Positions 49,893 to 58,452 of a DNA stretch of 64,000 nt are shown here, piece after piece. The translations under genes and the position numbers were made by a program. The notes beneath the pieces are model-generated. The model was given only the letters and a program-made list of their open reading frames with translations. It had not been told where the DNA came from and did not search any database. Numbering within the stretch: the first letter of the stretch is position 1; each line of letters begins with the position of its first letter. This stretch comes from Rhizomonospora bruguierae (GTDB taxonomy: Bacteria > Actinomycetota > Actinomycetes > Mycobacteriales > Micromonosporaceae): the NCBI RefSeq assembly GCF_018397995.1, contig NZ_BBQH01000011.1, forward strand, positions 124,001 to 188,000, in the 5' to 3' direction.

Positions 49893-50645
49893 GTGAGGCG
49901 CAGAACGCTGCTGGTCGGTGCCGCCGCGGGAGCCGCGGCGCCGCTGTTCACCGGCGCGCCGGCCCGCGCCGATCTCACGGTGCCGCCCCGCCTCGTCGGC
50001 TCGATCGCGCCGGTCCGCCGGCCCGTTCTGCCGAGCCTGCCGCCGACCACCACGCAGGTGGTCGTCGTGCACGGCCCCGGTGGCACGTCCACATCGGCCA
50101 CGGTGGAGACCTTCGCGCGCACCGGGACCGGGCACTGGGGGCCGGTCTTCGCCCCGCTGCCGGCGCGCATCGGACGCAGCGGCTTCAAGGAGCCGCGCAG
50201 CCGCGTCGAGGGCGACGGCAGCACCCCGACCGGCGTCTACGCGTTCGGCCCCACCATGTACGGCATCGCCGCCAACCCGGGCGTGGCGTTCGGGTACCAC
50301 CGGCTCGTCGAGAACGACTGGTGGAACGAGAATCCGGCCTCGCCCGGGTACAACTCGTTCCGCCATGGCAGCAACCCGGGCGGCGGCAGCGAGGCACTGT
50401 GGACGATCAGTCCGCAGTACACGCACTTCGCGGTCATCACGTACAACATGGCGCCGACCGTGCCGACGCCGGTGCCGGGCAAGGGCAGCGGCATCTTCCT
50501 GCACCGGTCCGGCACGAGCCCGGGCCCGACCGCGGGCTGCGTGAGCCTCGCCCACGACCACCTGGTCGGCGTGCTGCGCTGGCTGGACCCGGCCGGGCAA
50601 CCCCGCATCGTGCTGAGTCCCACGGACGACCTCGGCCGCTACTAG
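49893..50645 (+). CDS. Exported L,D-transpeptidase family protein
   Basis: A 250-residue exported protein with a Tat-like signal (RRRTLLVGAAAGAAAPLFTG, cut after PARA). The YkuD-type catalytic domain includes GDGSTPTGVYAFG and the active-site block GIFLHRSG...PTAGCVSL (His about 209, Cys about 222). L,D-transpeptidases form 3-3 peptidoglycan crosslinks. This subgroup lacks an attached bacterial Ig domain and may act on other peptides. GTG 49893 follows a CATGAT box by 6 nt. Confidence 0.82.
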   Translation: MRRRTLLVGAAAGAAAPLFTGAPARADLTVPPRLVGSIAPVRRPVLPSLPPTTTQVVVVHGPGGTSTSATVETFARTGTGHWGPVFAPLPARIGRSGFKEPRSRVEGDGSTPTGVYAFGPTMYGIAANPGVAFGYHRLVENDWWNENPASPGYNSFRHGSNPGGGSEALWTISPQYTHFAVITYNMAPTVPTPVPGKGSGIFLHRSGTSPGPTAGCVSLAHDHLVGVLRWLDPAGQPRIVLSPTDDLGRY

Positions 50646-50791
50646 TGGCGCGTATCGGGCGGGCTGTCTCTCAGTGGTTTCGGCAGGCATCCCTTCGCCC
50701 GCTTGCGGTACTTCCGCTCGGTCGCCTTCCGGTGGCTGCTCGGTGTCTTCCCGACGAGGATCTCATGGCCGCCGTCCCACTGGCACCGCAC
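50642..50791 (-). CDS. Possible small Lys/Arg-rich protein
   Basis: From GTG 50791 a 49-codon frame encodes VRCQWDGGHEILVGKTPSSH followed by RKATERKYRKRAKG and CLPKPLRDSPPDTRH. Third positions are about 80% G/C, unlike a random antisense frame, and the composition is highly basic. The frame stays open upstream (SRLSLWCVRC), so the true start is unclear and it may be a remnant. It is convergent with the L,D-transpeptidase, sharing CTAG at the stops. Confidence 0.3.
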   Translation of the reverse strand: MRCQWDGGHEILVGKTPSSHRKATERKYRKRAKGCLPKPLRDSPPDTRH

Positions 50792-50904
50792 GCACCACAG
50801 CGAGAGTCTGCTGTGGACGAAGCCGCGGTGTACGCCCGCCGACCCCGTTCCCCGGGGACCGGTGCGCGCGACCGGGCGCCACGGCGACGCCGGAAGGCGA
50901 TACG

Positions 50905-51468
50905 GTGTTGGTCGTGATCTTCCGGGACGCGCTCGACCGCCGATGTGTCCGGCGGCTGCGCGCCCAACTGGCCGGCGCACCCGTCCCCCGGCACGTCGTG
51001 ATCGCCATGGACGTGTACACGGACGGGCCCCGGCAGCCCGCCGGCCGGACCGGCGCCGGCCAGCGCTACGGCCCCGAGCACCTGGACGCGGTCCTCGGCT
51101 GGTGCGCCGGCGCGGGCATCCGCCGCGTCACCGTCGCCCTCGGTCGCAGCAGCGCCGCCCGGTACCCGCTGGAGATGGTCGAACGGGTGGTCGCCCAGCG
51201 CCTGACCCACCCCGCGCACCGCTGGCGCCTGCACCTCGCCGGCGGCCTCGACGCCCTCCCCGACGCCACCCGCCGGGCGCTGTGGCTCGCCGAGGAGGTC
51301 ACCGGCTCCCGGTCCGCCGGGTACGAGTTGACCGTCGCCGTCGGGTCCACCGAGCAACTGGACGCCGGCCGGAGCGGCCAGGACATGGTGTACCGGCCCG
51401 GCTTCCGGCAGGTGCAGTTCCTGCGGGCCCTGCGCGCGTACGCGATGCGGGCTACGATGCCGGCATGA
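50905..51468 (+). CDS. Shortened cis-prenyltransferase (UppS)-like protein
   Basis: The 187-residue product aligns with undecaprenyl diphosphate synthases: PRHVVIAMD (strand 1), EHLDAVLGWCAGAGIRRVTVAL, WRLHLAGGLDALPDATRRALWLAEE, YELTVAVG and a final FRQVQFLRALRAYAMR. UppS enzymes are about 250 residues. Here MDGNRRWA has become MDVYTDGP (Asp kept, Asn-Arg-Arg lost), and some 60 residues are gone, including the RxERxR diphosphate-binding segment. Catalysis is therefore doubtful. GTG 50905 has GGAAGGCGA upstream. It could be a decayed gene or a non-enzymatic derivative like the Nogo-B receptor subunit. Confidence 0.65.
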   Translation: MLVVIFRDALDRRCVRRLRAQLAGAPVPRHVVIAMDVYTDGPRQPAGRTGAGQRYGPEHLDAVLGWCAGAGIRRVTVALGRSSAARYPLEMVERVVAQRLTHPAHRWRLHLAGGLDALPDATRRALWLAEEVTGSRSAGYELTVAVGSTEQLDAGRSGQDMVYRPGFRQVQFLRALRAYAMRATMPA

Positions 51469-51596
51469 CTGCCGGGTCGGCTTCGCGCCGCGAGTGGATG
51501 GGTGACCCGGCCACGTCGTGATCCGCGCGCGGGCCCGGGGCCCGCCGCCTCCCTCCGGCACCGGCGGAATTTCGCTGAGGAGGGAGGTGATCGCGA

Positions 51597-51827
51597 ATGT
51601 CCGCATGGCACGATTTCGTCGCCCGCTACGCCGTGGGCGACACGATCGAGGCCCGGGTGGTCCGGCCCGTCCCGTTCGGCGCCCTCATCGAGGTCGCGGG
51701 CGGCGTACCCGGCCTGCTCGTCGCCGAGTTCGCCGGCGGCGCCCGGCCCGAGGCCGGATCCCGCATCCCGGTGAGGATCAGCCGCATCGACACCGAGCGC
51801 GAACGCGTCGCCGTGGCCACGGCCTGA
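51597..51827 (+). CDS. Small S1-domain RNA-binding protein
   Basis: A 76-residue single S1 domain: VGDTIEARVVRPVPFGALIEVAGGVPGLLVAEFAG, then IPVRISRIDTERERVAVATA. S1 modules bind single-stranded RNA; stand-alone versions may tune translation or RNA decay. A very strong GGAGGTGA site lies 6 nt before ATG 51597. The gene follows the UppS-like gene at 128 bp, past a short GC hairpin. Confidence 0.8.
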   Translation: MSAWHDFVARYAVGDTIEARVVRPVPFGALIEVAGGVPGLLVAEFAGGARPEAGSRIPVRISRIDTERERVAVATA

Positions 51828-51836
51828 CCGGCGCCG

Positions 51837-51866
51837 TGCGGGGGTGGCCATGAGCCGCCCCCGCAC
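51837..51866. terminator. Hairpin, 8-bp stem
   Basis: GTGCGGGG (51837-51844) pairs with CCCCGCAC (51859-51866). It stands 10 bp past the S1-protein stop and may serve both this gene and the convergent PrsW gene. A tandem duplication of CCCCGCACCGCCGCCAGCC follows it. Confidence 0.5.
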
Positions 51867-51947
51867 CGCCGCCAGCCGCCCCCCGCACCGCCGCCAGCCG
51901 CGGCATTTGGGGGGCGGCCGCGGCCGCGTCGAGCCGCGGGCGCCGGC

Positions 51948-52898
51948 TCAGCCGCGGGCGACCGGTACCCGCCAGCCGCGCGGCTGCCGCTCCGAGGCCG
52001 GCGGGCGGCGCTTGGCCAGGTGCCACTCCAGCACCAGCCAGGCCACGCCGATCGCGGAGACCACCGCCAGGCCGGACCACTCGATCGCCAGCAGCAGGGT
52101 CGCCTGCCCGGCCGTCGGGCGGACCAGCACCAGGCCCGACGCGGTCCGGTGCAGGCCGCCGGTGAGCAGCAGGGTCAGGAACACGGCGATGGTGTGCATC
52201 GAGTCCCAGAGGGCGTGCAGCAGCGAGACCGCGAGGTACGCGACCAGCAGCCGGAACGTGATGGCGAAGTGGCGGCGGTCGCTGGCGGAGAACAGCACCC
52301 CGCCGAGGATCGCGGTCCACAGCCCGTGCCCGACCGGCGCCAGCAGGCTGCGCAGGATCTCGGTCTGCACCACCTCGATCAGCGAGAGCCCGCGCTCGGT
52401 GAACAGCGCCGTGAACGCGTACCCGGCGGACTCGAACGCCGCGAAGCCGAACCCGACCGCCGCGCCGAGGATCATCCCGTCCCGGACCGACTTCTCGGCC
52501 AGCCGGCGGGTCAGCAGCGCCAGCGCGAGCAGCTTGGCGCCCTCCTCGATCAGCCCCACCCCGACGAACAGCAGCGGGGACGGGCGCAGCAGGTAGCTTT
52601 CCAGCACCGAGGCGCCGAGCACGCCGAGGACCCCGCCGGCCACGAACGTGCTGAACACCAGGGCGGCGGTTATCTCGCCGGTGTCGCGCCGCTCGAAGGC
52701 CCAGGCGACGAACGTGACCGGCACCAGGAAGCTGCCCAGCAGCACCAGGGTCGGGATCAGGTTCGGGTTGCCGGTGGCGAACGTGACGACGACCGTCGCC
52801 AGCCACAGCACCAATCCCGTGAAGAACATCCGCAGCCAGGTGCGGCGGCGCCGCTCGGCGGGGGCGTGCTCGGCGTACGGGGTGGGGTGGGCAGACAC
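51948..52898 (-). CDS. PrsW-family intramembrane metalloprotease
   Basis: The 316-residue membrane protein has eight or more helices and the three family motifs: GLIEEGAKLLALALL (Glu-Glu, about residue 118), AAFESAGYAF (about 153) and LLHALWDSMHTIA (His/Asp, about 224). In Bacillus PrsW cleaves an anti-sigma factor. Most actinobacterial members have no known substrate, and no anti-sigma gene is nearby. Hydrophilic N- and C-terminal tails are cytoplasmic by the positive-inside rule. Confidence 0.87.
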   Translation of the reverse strand: MSAHPTPYAEHAPAERRRRTWLRMFFTGLVLWLATVVVTFATGNPNLIPTLVLLGSFLVPVTFVAWAFERRDTGEITAALVFSTFVAGGVLGVLGASVLESYLLRPSPLLFVGVGLIEEGAKLLALALLTRRLAEKSVRDGMILGAAVGFGFAAFESAGYAFTALFTERGLSLIEVVQTEILRSLLAPVGHGLWTAILGGVLFSASDRRHFAITFRLLVAYLAVSLLHALWDSMHTIAVFLTLLLTGGLHRTASGLVLVRPTAGQATLLLAIEWSGLAVVSAIGVAWLVLEWHLAKRRPPASERQPRGWRVPVARG

Positions 52899-52952
52899 GG
52901 TCGCGGCCTCCGTGGTCGGGTGGGCGTCAGAACGCCGGTACCCGACAGCCGC

Positions 52953-54404
52953 CTACGGAACCGGCGCCGGGTGGAGCCGGACCGCGGGGAACTCGGTCGA
53001 CCCGAAGTCGACGTTGAGTCGGGGTTCGGCGGTCAGCCCCGCGTCGTCGAAGCGGCAGGTGACGGCGGCCACGAACGGCGACTGCGGGAAGCACATGCGC
53101 ACCACGAGGGTGCGCCCGTCCGCCCAGCCCGCGCTGGTCGCCACCGGCCGGGAGCGGTACTCGCCCGGAAGCCAGGCGCCGTCGCCGCAGTCGATGTGGT
53201 GCACCAGGTCGCCCTCTCGCAGCGTGAGCAGCCACCCGCCCGCCCGGGGTGCCAGCGCGAGGCCGGTGATCGCCGGCTGCTCCAGCCAGCCGGGGCCGGG
53301 CGGGCGCAGGCTCGGGGCCTCCTGCGGGGCCGGCTCCGGTACCGCGAACGCGCCGAGGGAGACCTCGGGCGTGGTCCGGCTGCGCTCCGGCGGCAGTTCG
53401 AGGGTGGCGAGCCGCTCCGCGAGCCGGCGCGCGGCCGCGTCGTCGGCGGGCAGCGGCCCGGGTGCCAGGGCCGGCAGCAGGTGCTCCCAGACCAGGTCAA
53501 GCACCACTTGCATGTCCCACAGGCCGCCGGTCATCGCCAGCACCGCCTCCTGCTCCGGCAGCACCAGGCAGAACTGCCCGAACGCGCCGTCGCCCCGGTA
53601 CGCGTCGTGGCGGCAGCGCCAGAACTGGTACCCGTACCCCTGTGACCAGTCGGACGGCGCGTCCGGCCGGCCGTTGCTGACCTGCCACGCGGTTGCCTCC
53701 CGGACCCACTCCGCCGGGACCAGTTGCCGGCCCTGGAAGACGCCCCCGTTGAGGTAGAGCTGACCGAACCGGGCCAGTTCGCCGGTGCGCAGGGCGAGGC
53801 CCCAGCCGCTGGCGCTGATCCCGCGCGGGCAGGTCTCCCAGGTCGGGTCGGCGATGCCGAGCGAGTCGAACAGCCGGGGCCGCAGGTAGTCGAGCAGCGT
53901 CTCGCCGGTGCGCCGCTGCACGATCGCGGAGAGCAGGTAGCTGGCGCCGCTGTTGTAGGCGAAGTGGACGCTCGGCTCGTGCTCGACCGGCAGCTCCAGG
54001 AAACCGCGGGCCCAGTCGCCGTCGCGCCGTTGCGTGAACAGCTCGGTGGTCTCCCCGGTATGACCGCTGGTCATGGTGAGCAGGTGCCGGACCCGCATCG
54101 CGGCCAGTCGGTCGCTCACCTCGGCGGGCGCCGCGTCGGGGAAGAACTTCAGCACCGGGTCGTCGAGGGACAGCCGCCCCTCGTGGACCGCCAGCCCCAC
54201 CCCGGTCCAGGTGAAGCTCTTGCTGACCGAGAACAGGGCGTGCGGCAGCCCCGCCCGGTAGGGGCGCCACCGGCCCTCGGCCACGACGCGGCCGTGCCGG
54301 GCGAGCACCATGCCGTGCAGGGCGTCGATGCCCGCCTCGCCCGCGTCCAGAAATGACTCGATCGCCGCGGACGGTATCCCGTGCGCCTCAGGGGTATCGG
54401 TCAC
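52953..54404 (-). CDS. Serine hydrolase, class C beta-lactamase fold
   Basis: A 483-residue protein. The beta-lactamase/DD-peptidase domain (1-360) has the nucleophile motif SVSK (about residue 60), YNSGASY (YxN, about 150) and a third-motif region GDGAFGQF (about 260). A C-terminal beta-rich domain (about 370-483) follows. No signal peptide is visible, so it is likely cytoplasmic with esterase or amidase activity rather than drug resistance. GTG 54404 follows a TAGCCT box by 7 nt on the minus strand. It is divergent from the LigD-polymerase gene. Confidence 0.85.
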   Translation of the reverse strand: MTDTPEAHGIPSAAIESFLDAGEAGIDALHGMVLARHGRVVAEGRWRPYRAGLPHALFSVSKSFTWTGVGLAVHEGRLSLDDPVLKFFPDAAPAEVSDRLAAMRVRHLLTMTSGHTGETTELFTQRRDGDWARGFLELPVEHEPSVHFAYNSGASYLLSAIVQRRTGETLLDYLRPRLFDSLGIADPTWETCPRGISASGWGLALRTGELARFGQLYLNGGVFQGRQLVPAEWVREATAWQVSNGRPDAPSDWSQGYGYQFWRCRHDAYRGDGAFGQFCLVLPEQEAVLAMTGGLWDMQVVLDLVWEHLLPALAPGPLPADDAAARRLAERLATLELPPERSRTTPEVSLGAFAVPEPAPQEAPSLRPPGPGWLEQPAITGLALAPRAGGWLLTLREGDLVHHIDCGDGAWLPGEYRSRPVATSAGWADGRTLVVRMCFPQSPFVAAVTCRFDDAGLTAEPRLNVDFGSTEFPAVRLHPAPVP

Positions 54405-54471
54405 CCGCTGAAGGCTACCGATCCGGCCGGGCTCGGGCGACCGACCCGCTTCGCGGCACTAGGTTGAGGTG

Positions 54472-55440
54472 ATGGCGGGCACGGGCAAGTCCCCAGCGGT
54501 GGAACTCGAGGTCGGTGACCACACGGTGCGCGTCTCCAACCCGGACCGGGTGTATTTCGCGGCCCGCGGCGAGACGAAGCTGGACCTGGCCAACTACTAC
54601 CTGAGCGTCGGCGACGGGATCGTCCGCGCGCTGCGCGAGCGCCCCTGCATGCTGCACCGCTTCCCGGACGGCACCGGCGGGCCGAAGGTCCACCAGAAGC
54701 GGGTACCGCAGGGCGCGCCGCCGTGGCTCGGCACGGTGCGGGTGCATTTTCCCCGGTACGGGCGGCACGCCGACGAGCCGTGTGTCACCCGGCTCGCGGA
54801 GGTCATCTGGGCGGTGCAGATGTCCACCGTCGAGTTCCACCCGTGGAACTCCCGCCGGGCGGACACCGAGCGCCCGGACGAGTGGCGGATCGACCTGGAC
54901 CCGATGCCCGAGTGCGACTTCGCCACGGTCCGGCGGGTCGCCCACGTGGTCCACGAGGTGCTGGACGAGCTGGGTATCGCCGGGTACCCGAAGACCTCGG
55001 GCGGCCGAGGGCTGCACGTGTACGTCCGGGTCGCGCCGGAGTGGGGCTTCGGCGACGTGCGCCGGGCCGCGCTCGCGTTCGCCCGGGAGGTGGAGCGCCG
55101 GGCGCCGGAGGACGTAACGACCACCTGGTGGCGCCGGGACCGCGACCCGAGGTCGCTGTTCGTGGACTACAACCAGAACGCCCGCGACCACACCATCGCC
55201 AGCGCGTACTCGGTGCGCGGCAACCCGGAGGCGACCGTCTCCACCCCGGTCGGGTGGGAGGAGATCGACGACGTGGACCCCCGCGACTTCACGATCGCCA
55301 CCGTCCCCGCCCGGTACGCGAAGCTGGGCGACCTGCACGCCGGCATCGACGACGTGGCCCACTCGCTGGCGCCGCTGCTGGCGTGGGCAGAACGCGACGA
55401 GCGCGCGGGCCTCGCCACCCCCACCGAGGAGACCGGCTAG
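54472..55440 (+). CDS. LigD-type primase/polymerase domain protein
   Basis: The 322-residue protein is a stand-alone archaeo-eukaryotic primase/polymerase of the non-homologous end-joining LigD family. KVHQKRVPQG, STVEFHPWNSR, RIDLDPMP (catalytic Asp pair, about residue 141), KTSGGRGLHVYV and SLFVDYNQNARDHTIASAYSVR are all present. It would add ribonucleotides at broken ends with Ku and a ligase encoded elsewhere; neither is in this window. ATG 54472 lies 6 nt after a TAGGTT box, supporting this start over GTG 54469. Confidence 0.9.
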   Translation: MAGTGKSPAVELEVGDHTVRVSNPDRVYFAARGETKLDLANYYLSVGDGIVRALRERPCMLHRFPDGTGGPKVHQKRVPQGAPPWLGTVRVHFPRYGRHADEPCVTRLAEVIWAVQMSTVEFHPWNSRRADTERPDEWRIDLDPMPECDFATVRRVAHVVHEVLDELGIAGYPKTSGGRGLHVYVRVAPEWGFGDVRRAALAFAREVERRAPEDVTTTWWRRDRDPRSLFVDYNQNARDHTIASAYSVRGNPEATVSTPVGWEEIDDVDPRDFTIATVPARYAKLGDLHAGIDDVAHSLAPLLAWAERDERAGLATPTEETG

Positions 55441-55519
55441 CCGGGGGAGACCGGGCAGCCCCCGAGACCGGGCCGCCGAGAGACCGGGTAGCCCCGAGAT
55501 CGGGGCGCCGGGCGGGCGG

Positions 55520-56356
55520 TCAGTGACCGAAGGCGTCGGAGTCGGCGCCCGCCGCGTCGCCCCGGTCGAGGGCGGTGAGCGCCGCGGCGTCCTCGTCCGC
55601 GAGGGCGAAGTCGAAGATGGCCAGGTTCTGGCGCAGCCGCTGCGGATCGCTGGACTTGGGGATGGCGACCAGCCCCAGCTGGACGTGCCAGCGGAGCACG
55701 ATCTGCGCCGGGGTGCGCCCGTAGCGCCGGGCCAGTTCGGTGACGACCGGCTCGCGCAGCACGTCGGTCTTCTGCCCGCCGATGGGCGACCAGGACTGCG
55801 TGACGATCCCGTGCCTGGCGTGGAACTCCCGGGTGGATTCCCGGGTCACCAGGGGACTGAGCTGAACCTGGTTCACGTCCGGCAGCACGCCGGTGGCGTC
55901 GATGATCCGCTCCAGGTGGGCGGGCTTGAAGTTGGACGTGCCGATGGCGCGCAGCCGGCCCGCCGCCAGCAGCCGCGCCAGCCCCTGCCACGCCTCGACG
56001 TACCGGTCCTGGTCCGGGTTCGGCCAGTGGATGAGCAGCAGGTCGACGTAGTCCAGACCGAGGCGGTCCAGGCCGCGCTCGAACGCCTCGCGCACCAGGT
56101 CCACGCCGTGCCAGCGCCGGTTGAACTTCGTGGTGACGAACACCTGCTCACGCGGGATGCCCGCGGCGCGCAGCCCGCGTCCCACGCCCCGCTCGTTGCC
56201 GTAGTTCTCGGCGGTGTCGATCAGCCGGTACCCGGCCCCGATGGCGTCCGCGACGACGCGCTCGGCCTCGGCGTCGTCCATCGGCCAGGTGCCGAGGCCG
56301 AGCATGGGCAGGGCGGCGCCGTGCGGGAGCGGGACGGTCGGTGCGGTCGCGGTCAT
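55520..56356 (-). CDS. Aldo/keto reductase
   Basis: A 278-residue AKR TIM barrel with LGLGTWPMDDAEAERVVADAI, the catalytic set Asp in RLIDTAENYGNE (Asp and Tyr, about residues 44-50), Lys in FVTTKFN and His in LLIHWPN, and the NADPH-binding IPKSSDPQRLRQN. Substrate not predictable. ATG 56356 gives the normal family N-terminus. In-frame TTG 56395 and ATG 56389 lie next to an AATAGT box in the palindromic PadR operator and could be leaderless starts. It is divergent from padR and probably under its control. Confidence 0.87.
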   Translation of the reverse strand: MTATAPTVPLPHGAALPMLGLGTWPMDDAEAERVVADAIGAGYRLIDTAENYGNERGVGRGLRAAGIPREQVFVTTKFNRRWHGVDLVREAFERGLDRLGLDYVDLLLIHWPNPDQDRYVEAWQGLARLLAAGRLRAIGTSNFKPAHLERIIDATGVLPDVNQVQLSPLVTRESTREFHARHGIVTQSWSPIGGQKTDVLREPVVTELARRYGRTPAQIVLRWHVQLGLVAIPKSSDPQRLRQNLAIFDFALADEDAAALTALDRGDAAGADSDAFGH

Positions 56357-56400
56357 GCGTCCGATCATCGCAGCGCCCCCCGACCGCATGATCAATGGGT

Positions 56401-56436
56401 GACTATTTGCTGAGCGTATACTCTCAGCATATAGTC
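56401..56436. promoter_or_regulatory. 36-bp palindromic PadR operator overlapping both divergent promoters
   Basis: GACTAT (56401-56406) and TGCTGAG (56408-56414) are mirrored exactly by CTCAGCA (56423-56429) and ATAGTC (56431-56436), around a central GTATAC (56416-56421). Sixteen of 18 base pairs are symmetric. TATAGT (56430-56435), 7 nt before the padR ATG, is its likely -10 box, so bound repressor would block transcription. The mirror box faces the aldo/keto reductase. Confidence 0.8.
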
Positions 56437-56442
56437 CGCCGC

Positions 56443-56967
56443 ATGAGCGTCCCCCTCACCCTCCTCGGCCTGCTGGAACGCGAGCCCAGTCACGGATACG
56501 ACCTGAAGCGCGACTACGACACCCTGTTCGGGCGCGACCGCCCCCTCTCCTACGGCCAGGTGTACGCGACCCTCGGCCGGCTGGCCCGGGACGGCAAGGT
56601 GGTGATCAGCGAGGTCGAGCCCGGCGCCGGGCCGGAGCGCAAGCGGTACGTGATCACCGACCACGGCGCCACCGAGGTGGACGCATGGCTGCGCGAGCCG
56701 GAACCGGCCGAGCCGCACCTACAGACCGTGCTGTTCGCCAAGGTCGGGCTGGCGCTGCTGCTCGGCCGCCCGGCGGAGGAGTACCTGGACGCCCAGCGCG
56801 CCGCGCACCTGCGACGGATGCGGGAGCTGACCGAACTGCGCCGCTCCGGCACGCTGGTCGACTCCCTCCTCGCCGACCACGCCCTGTTCCACCTGGAGGC
56901 CGACCTGCGGTGGATCGAGCTGACCGCGGCCCGGCTGGACGCCCTGGCCGCCCAGGTACGCCCGTGA
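56443..56967 (+). CDS. PadR-family regulator
   Basis: The 174-residue protein begins [26 protein letters not shown], the PadR winged-helix start. [19 protein letters not shown] and [16 protein letters not shown] follow, then a C-terminal dimerisation helix (to [10 protein letters not shown]). PadR regulators sense phenolics, drugs or peptides and often control an adjacent ABC transporter. ATG 56443 is preferred over GTG 56395, because the extension would be encoded by the operator itself. Its stop overlaps the GTG of the next gene (GTGA). Confidence 0.88.
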   Translation: MSVPLTLLGLLEREPSHGYDLKRDYDTLFGRDRPLSYGQVYATLGRLARDGKVVISEVEPGAGPERKRYVITDHGATEVDAWLREPEPAEPHLQTVLFAKVGLALLLGRPAEEYLDAQRAAHLRRMRELTELRRSGTLVDSLLADHALFHLEADLRWIELTAARLDALAAQVRP

Positions 56968-58403
56968 CCGCGCTGATCGAGGCCCGCGACCTGGCCCTGT
57001 CGTTCGGCCGGACGCCGGCCCTGCGCGGCGCCAGCCTCGCCGCCGAGGCGGGCGAGATCGTGGCCGTCATGGGGCCGAGCGGCTCCGGCAAGTCCACCCT
57101 GCTGCACTGCCTGGCCGGCATCCTCGTGCCCGACGCGGGCGAGGTCACCCGCCGGGCCACGCCGCGCCCGCCCCGGGCGTACCGGCTGATCCCGCTCGCT
57201 CTGGGCCTGGCCGAACTGGCCTACTTCATGATCGGAAGGTCGGGCCACCCGGTCCTGCCGTTCCTGTTCGGCCACCTGCCGCAGACCGGGCGCGGCCAGG
57301 TGGCGGTGTTCCTGCCCGGCTTCCTCATGGTGATGGCGGGGTTGGTCATCGCCGGTCCCTGGCTCACCATGGTCGGCTCCCGGCTGCTGGCGCGGCGCAC
57401 CCGCCGCCCCGCCACGCTGATCGCGGCCCGGCGCCTGGCCGACAACCCGCAGGCCGGCTTCCGGTCGATCAGCGGCCTGGTCCTCGCCCTGTTCGTGGCC
57501 AGCGTCGCGGTCGGCGTGATCGGCACGATCGTGGCCGAGCGGGGGGCGCCGCCGAAGGGCGACGCCGGGGGCAACCTCATCATGATCTTCCGGCCGGAGC
57601 CGCTGGCCAACGCCCGGGTACCGGCGGCCTTGGCGGCGGTGGACGGCGTCGAGGGCGCGGCGATCGTGCACGTGTCGCCGGAGGACATGTGGCCGCGGCC
57701 CGGCGAGCAGTGGCACCCGTTAGACCTCGCCCTCTGCGCGGACATCGCCCGGGTGCCGGCATTCGGGCGGTGCGCGCCCGGCGCCACCGTGGCGTGGGTG
57801 GACTCCGATCTGACGGCCACCGAGCTATGGCCCGCCGCGGACGTGACCCCCGAGGCACTCGCAGCGATGCCGGCGATGTCCATCGTGGTGGCCACCGACG
57901 GCAGCCGGGGCGCGATCGAGCGGGCCCGCACCGCGGTCGGTTCGGCCTTCCCGCAGCGCCTCACGTCGTTCACCGAGGCCGAGTGGCGGGCCGCCAACGC
58001 GCGCACGATGATCGGCTGGCAGCAGCTGGCGAACGTGGTGATCCTCGCGAGCCTCGCCATCGCCGGGTGCAGCCTCGCGGTCAGCGTCGCGGGTGGACTC
58101 ACCGAGCGCAAGCGCCCGTTCAGCATGCTGCGGCTGACCGGGGTCCCGCTCGGGGTGCTGCGCCGCGTGGTGGGGCTGGAGAGCGCCGCGCCGCTGCTGA
58201 CCGCGGCGGTGGTCGCGGCCGGCACCGGGTTCTTCGCCGCGCACCTGTTCCTGCGCGCCCAGATGGGCTACACCGTCCACGCGCCCGGCGCCGGCTACTA
58301 CGCGATCACGATCGCCGGGCTCGCCGCCGCCCTCGGGATCATCGCCGCCACGCTGCCGATCCTGCGCCGGATCACCGGACCGGAGACCGCGCGCAACGAA
58401 TGA
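56964..58403 (+). pseudogene. In-frame fusion of truncated ABC ATPase and FtsX-type permease
   Basis: Residues 1-61 of this 479-codon frame are the start of an exporter ATPase with Walker [19 protein letters not shown], ending [10 protein letters not shown]. At about 57144-57160 the sequence jumps to the C-terminal part of an FtsX/MacB-type permease: [29 protein letters not shown], a periplasmic-type domain with VSPEDMWPR, and a final helix bundle with [15 protein letters not shown]. The Q-loop, ABC signature, Walker B and the permease N-terminus are absent. An internal deletion in a normal padR-ATPase-permease operon explains it. The frame is preserved, but transport function cannot be. Confidence 0.75.
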
Positions 58404-58409
58404 CGGCCT

Positions 58410-58452
58410 CGGCGCACGGTCCGGCCGGCGGGGACGGTCGGGCCGTGCGCCG
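58410..58452. terminator. Hairpin terminator after the fusion gene
   Basis: GGCGCACGG (58411-58419) pairs with CCGTGCGCC (58443-58451), extended by one flanking pair, with a GC-rich loop that can itself fold. It lies 8 bp beyond the stop at 58403. Confidence 0.6.

Noticed and set aside
56395-56442. GTG 56395 as the padR start
   Set aside because: The extra 16 residues are encoded by the 36-bp operator palindrome; family N-terminus begins at ATG 56443.
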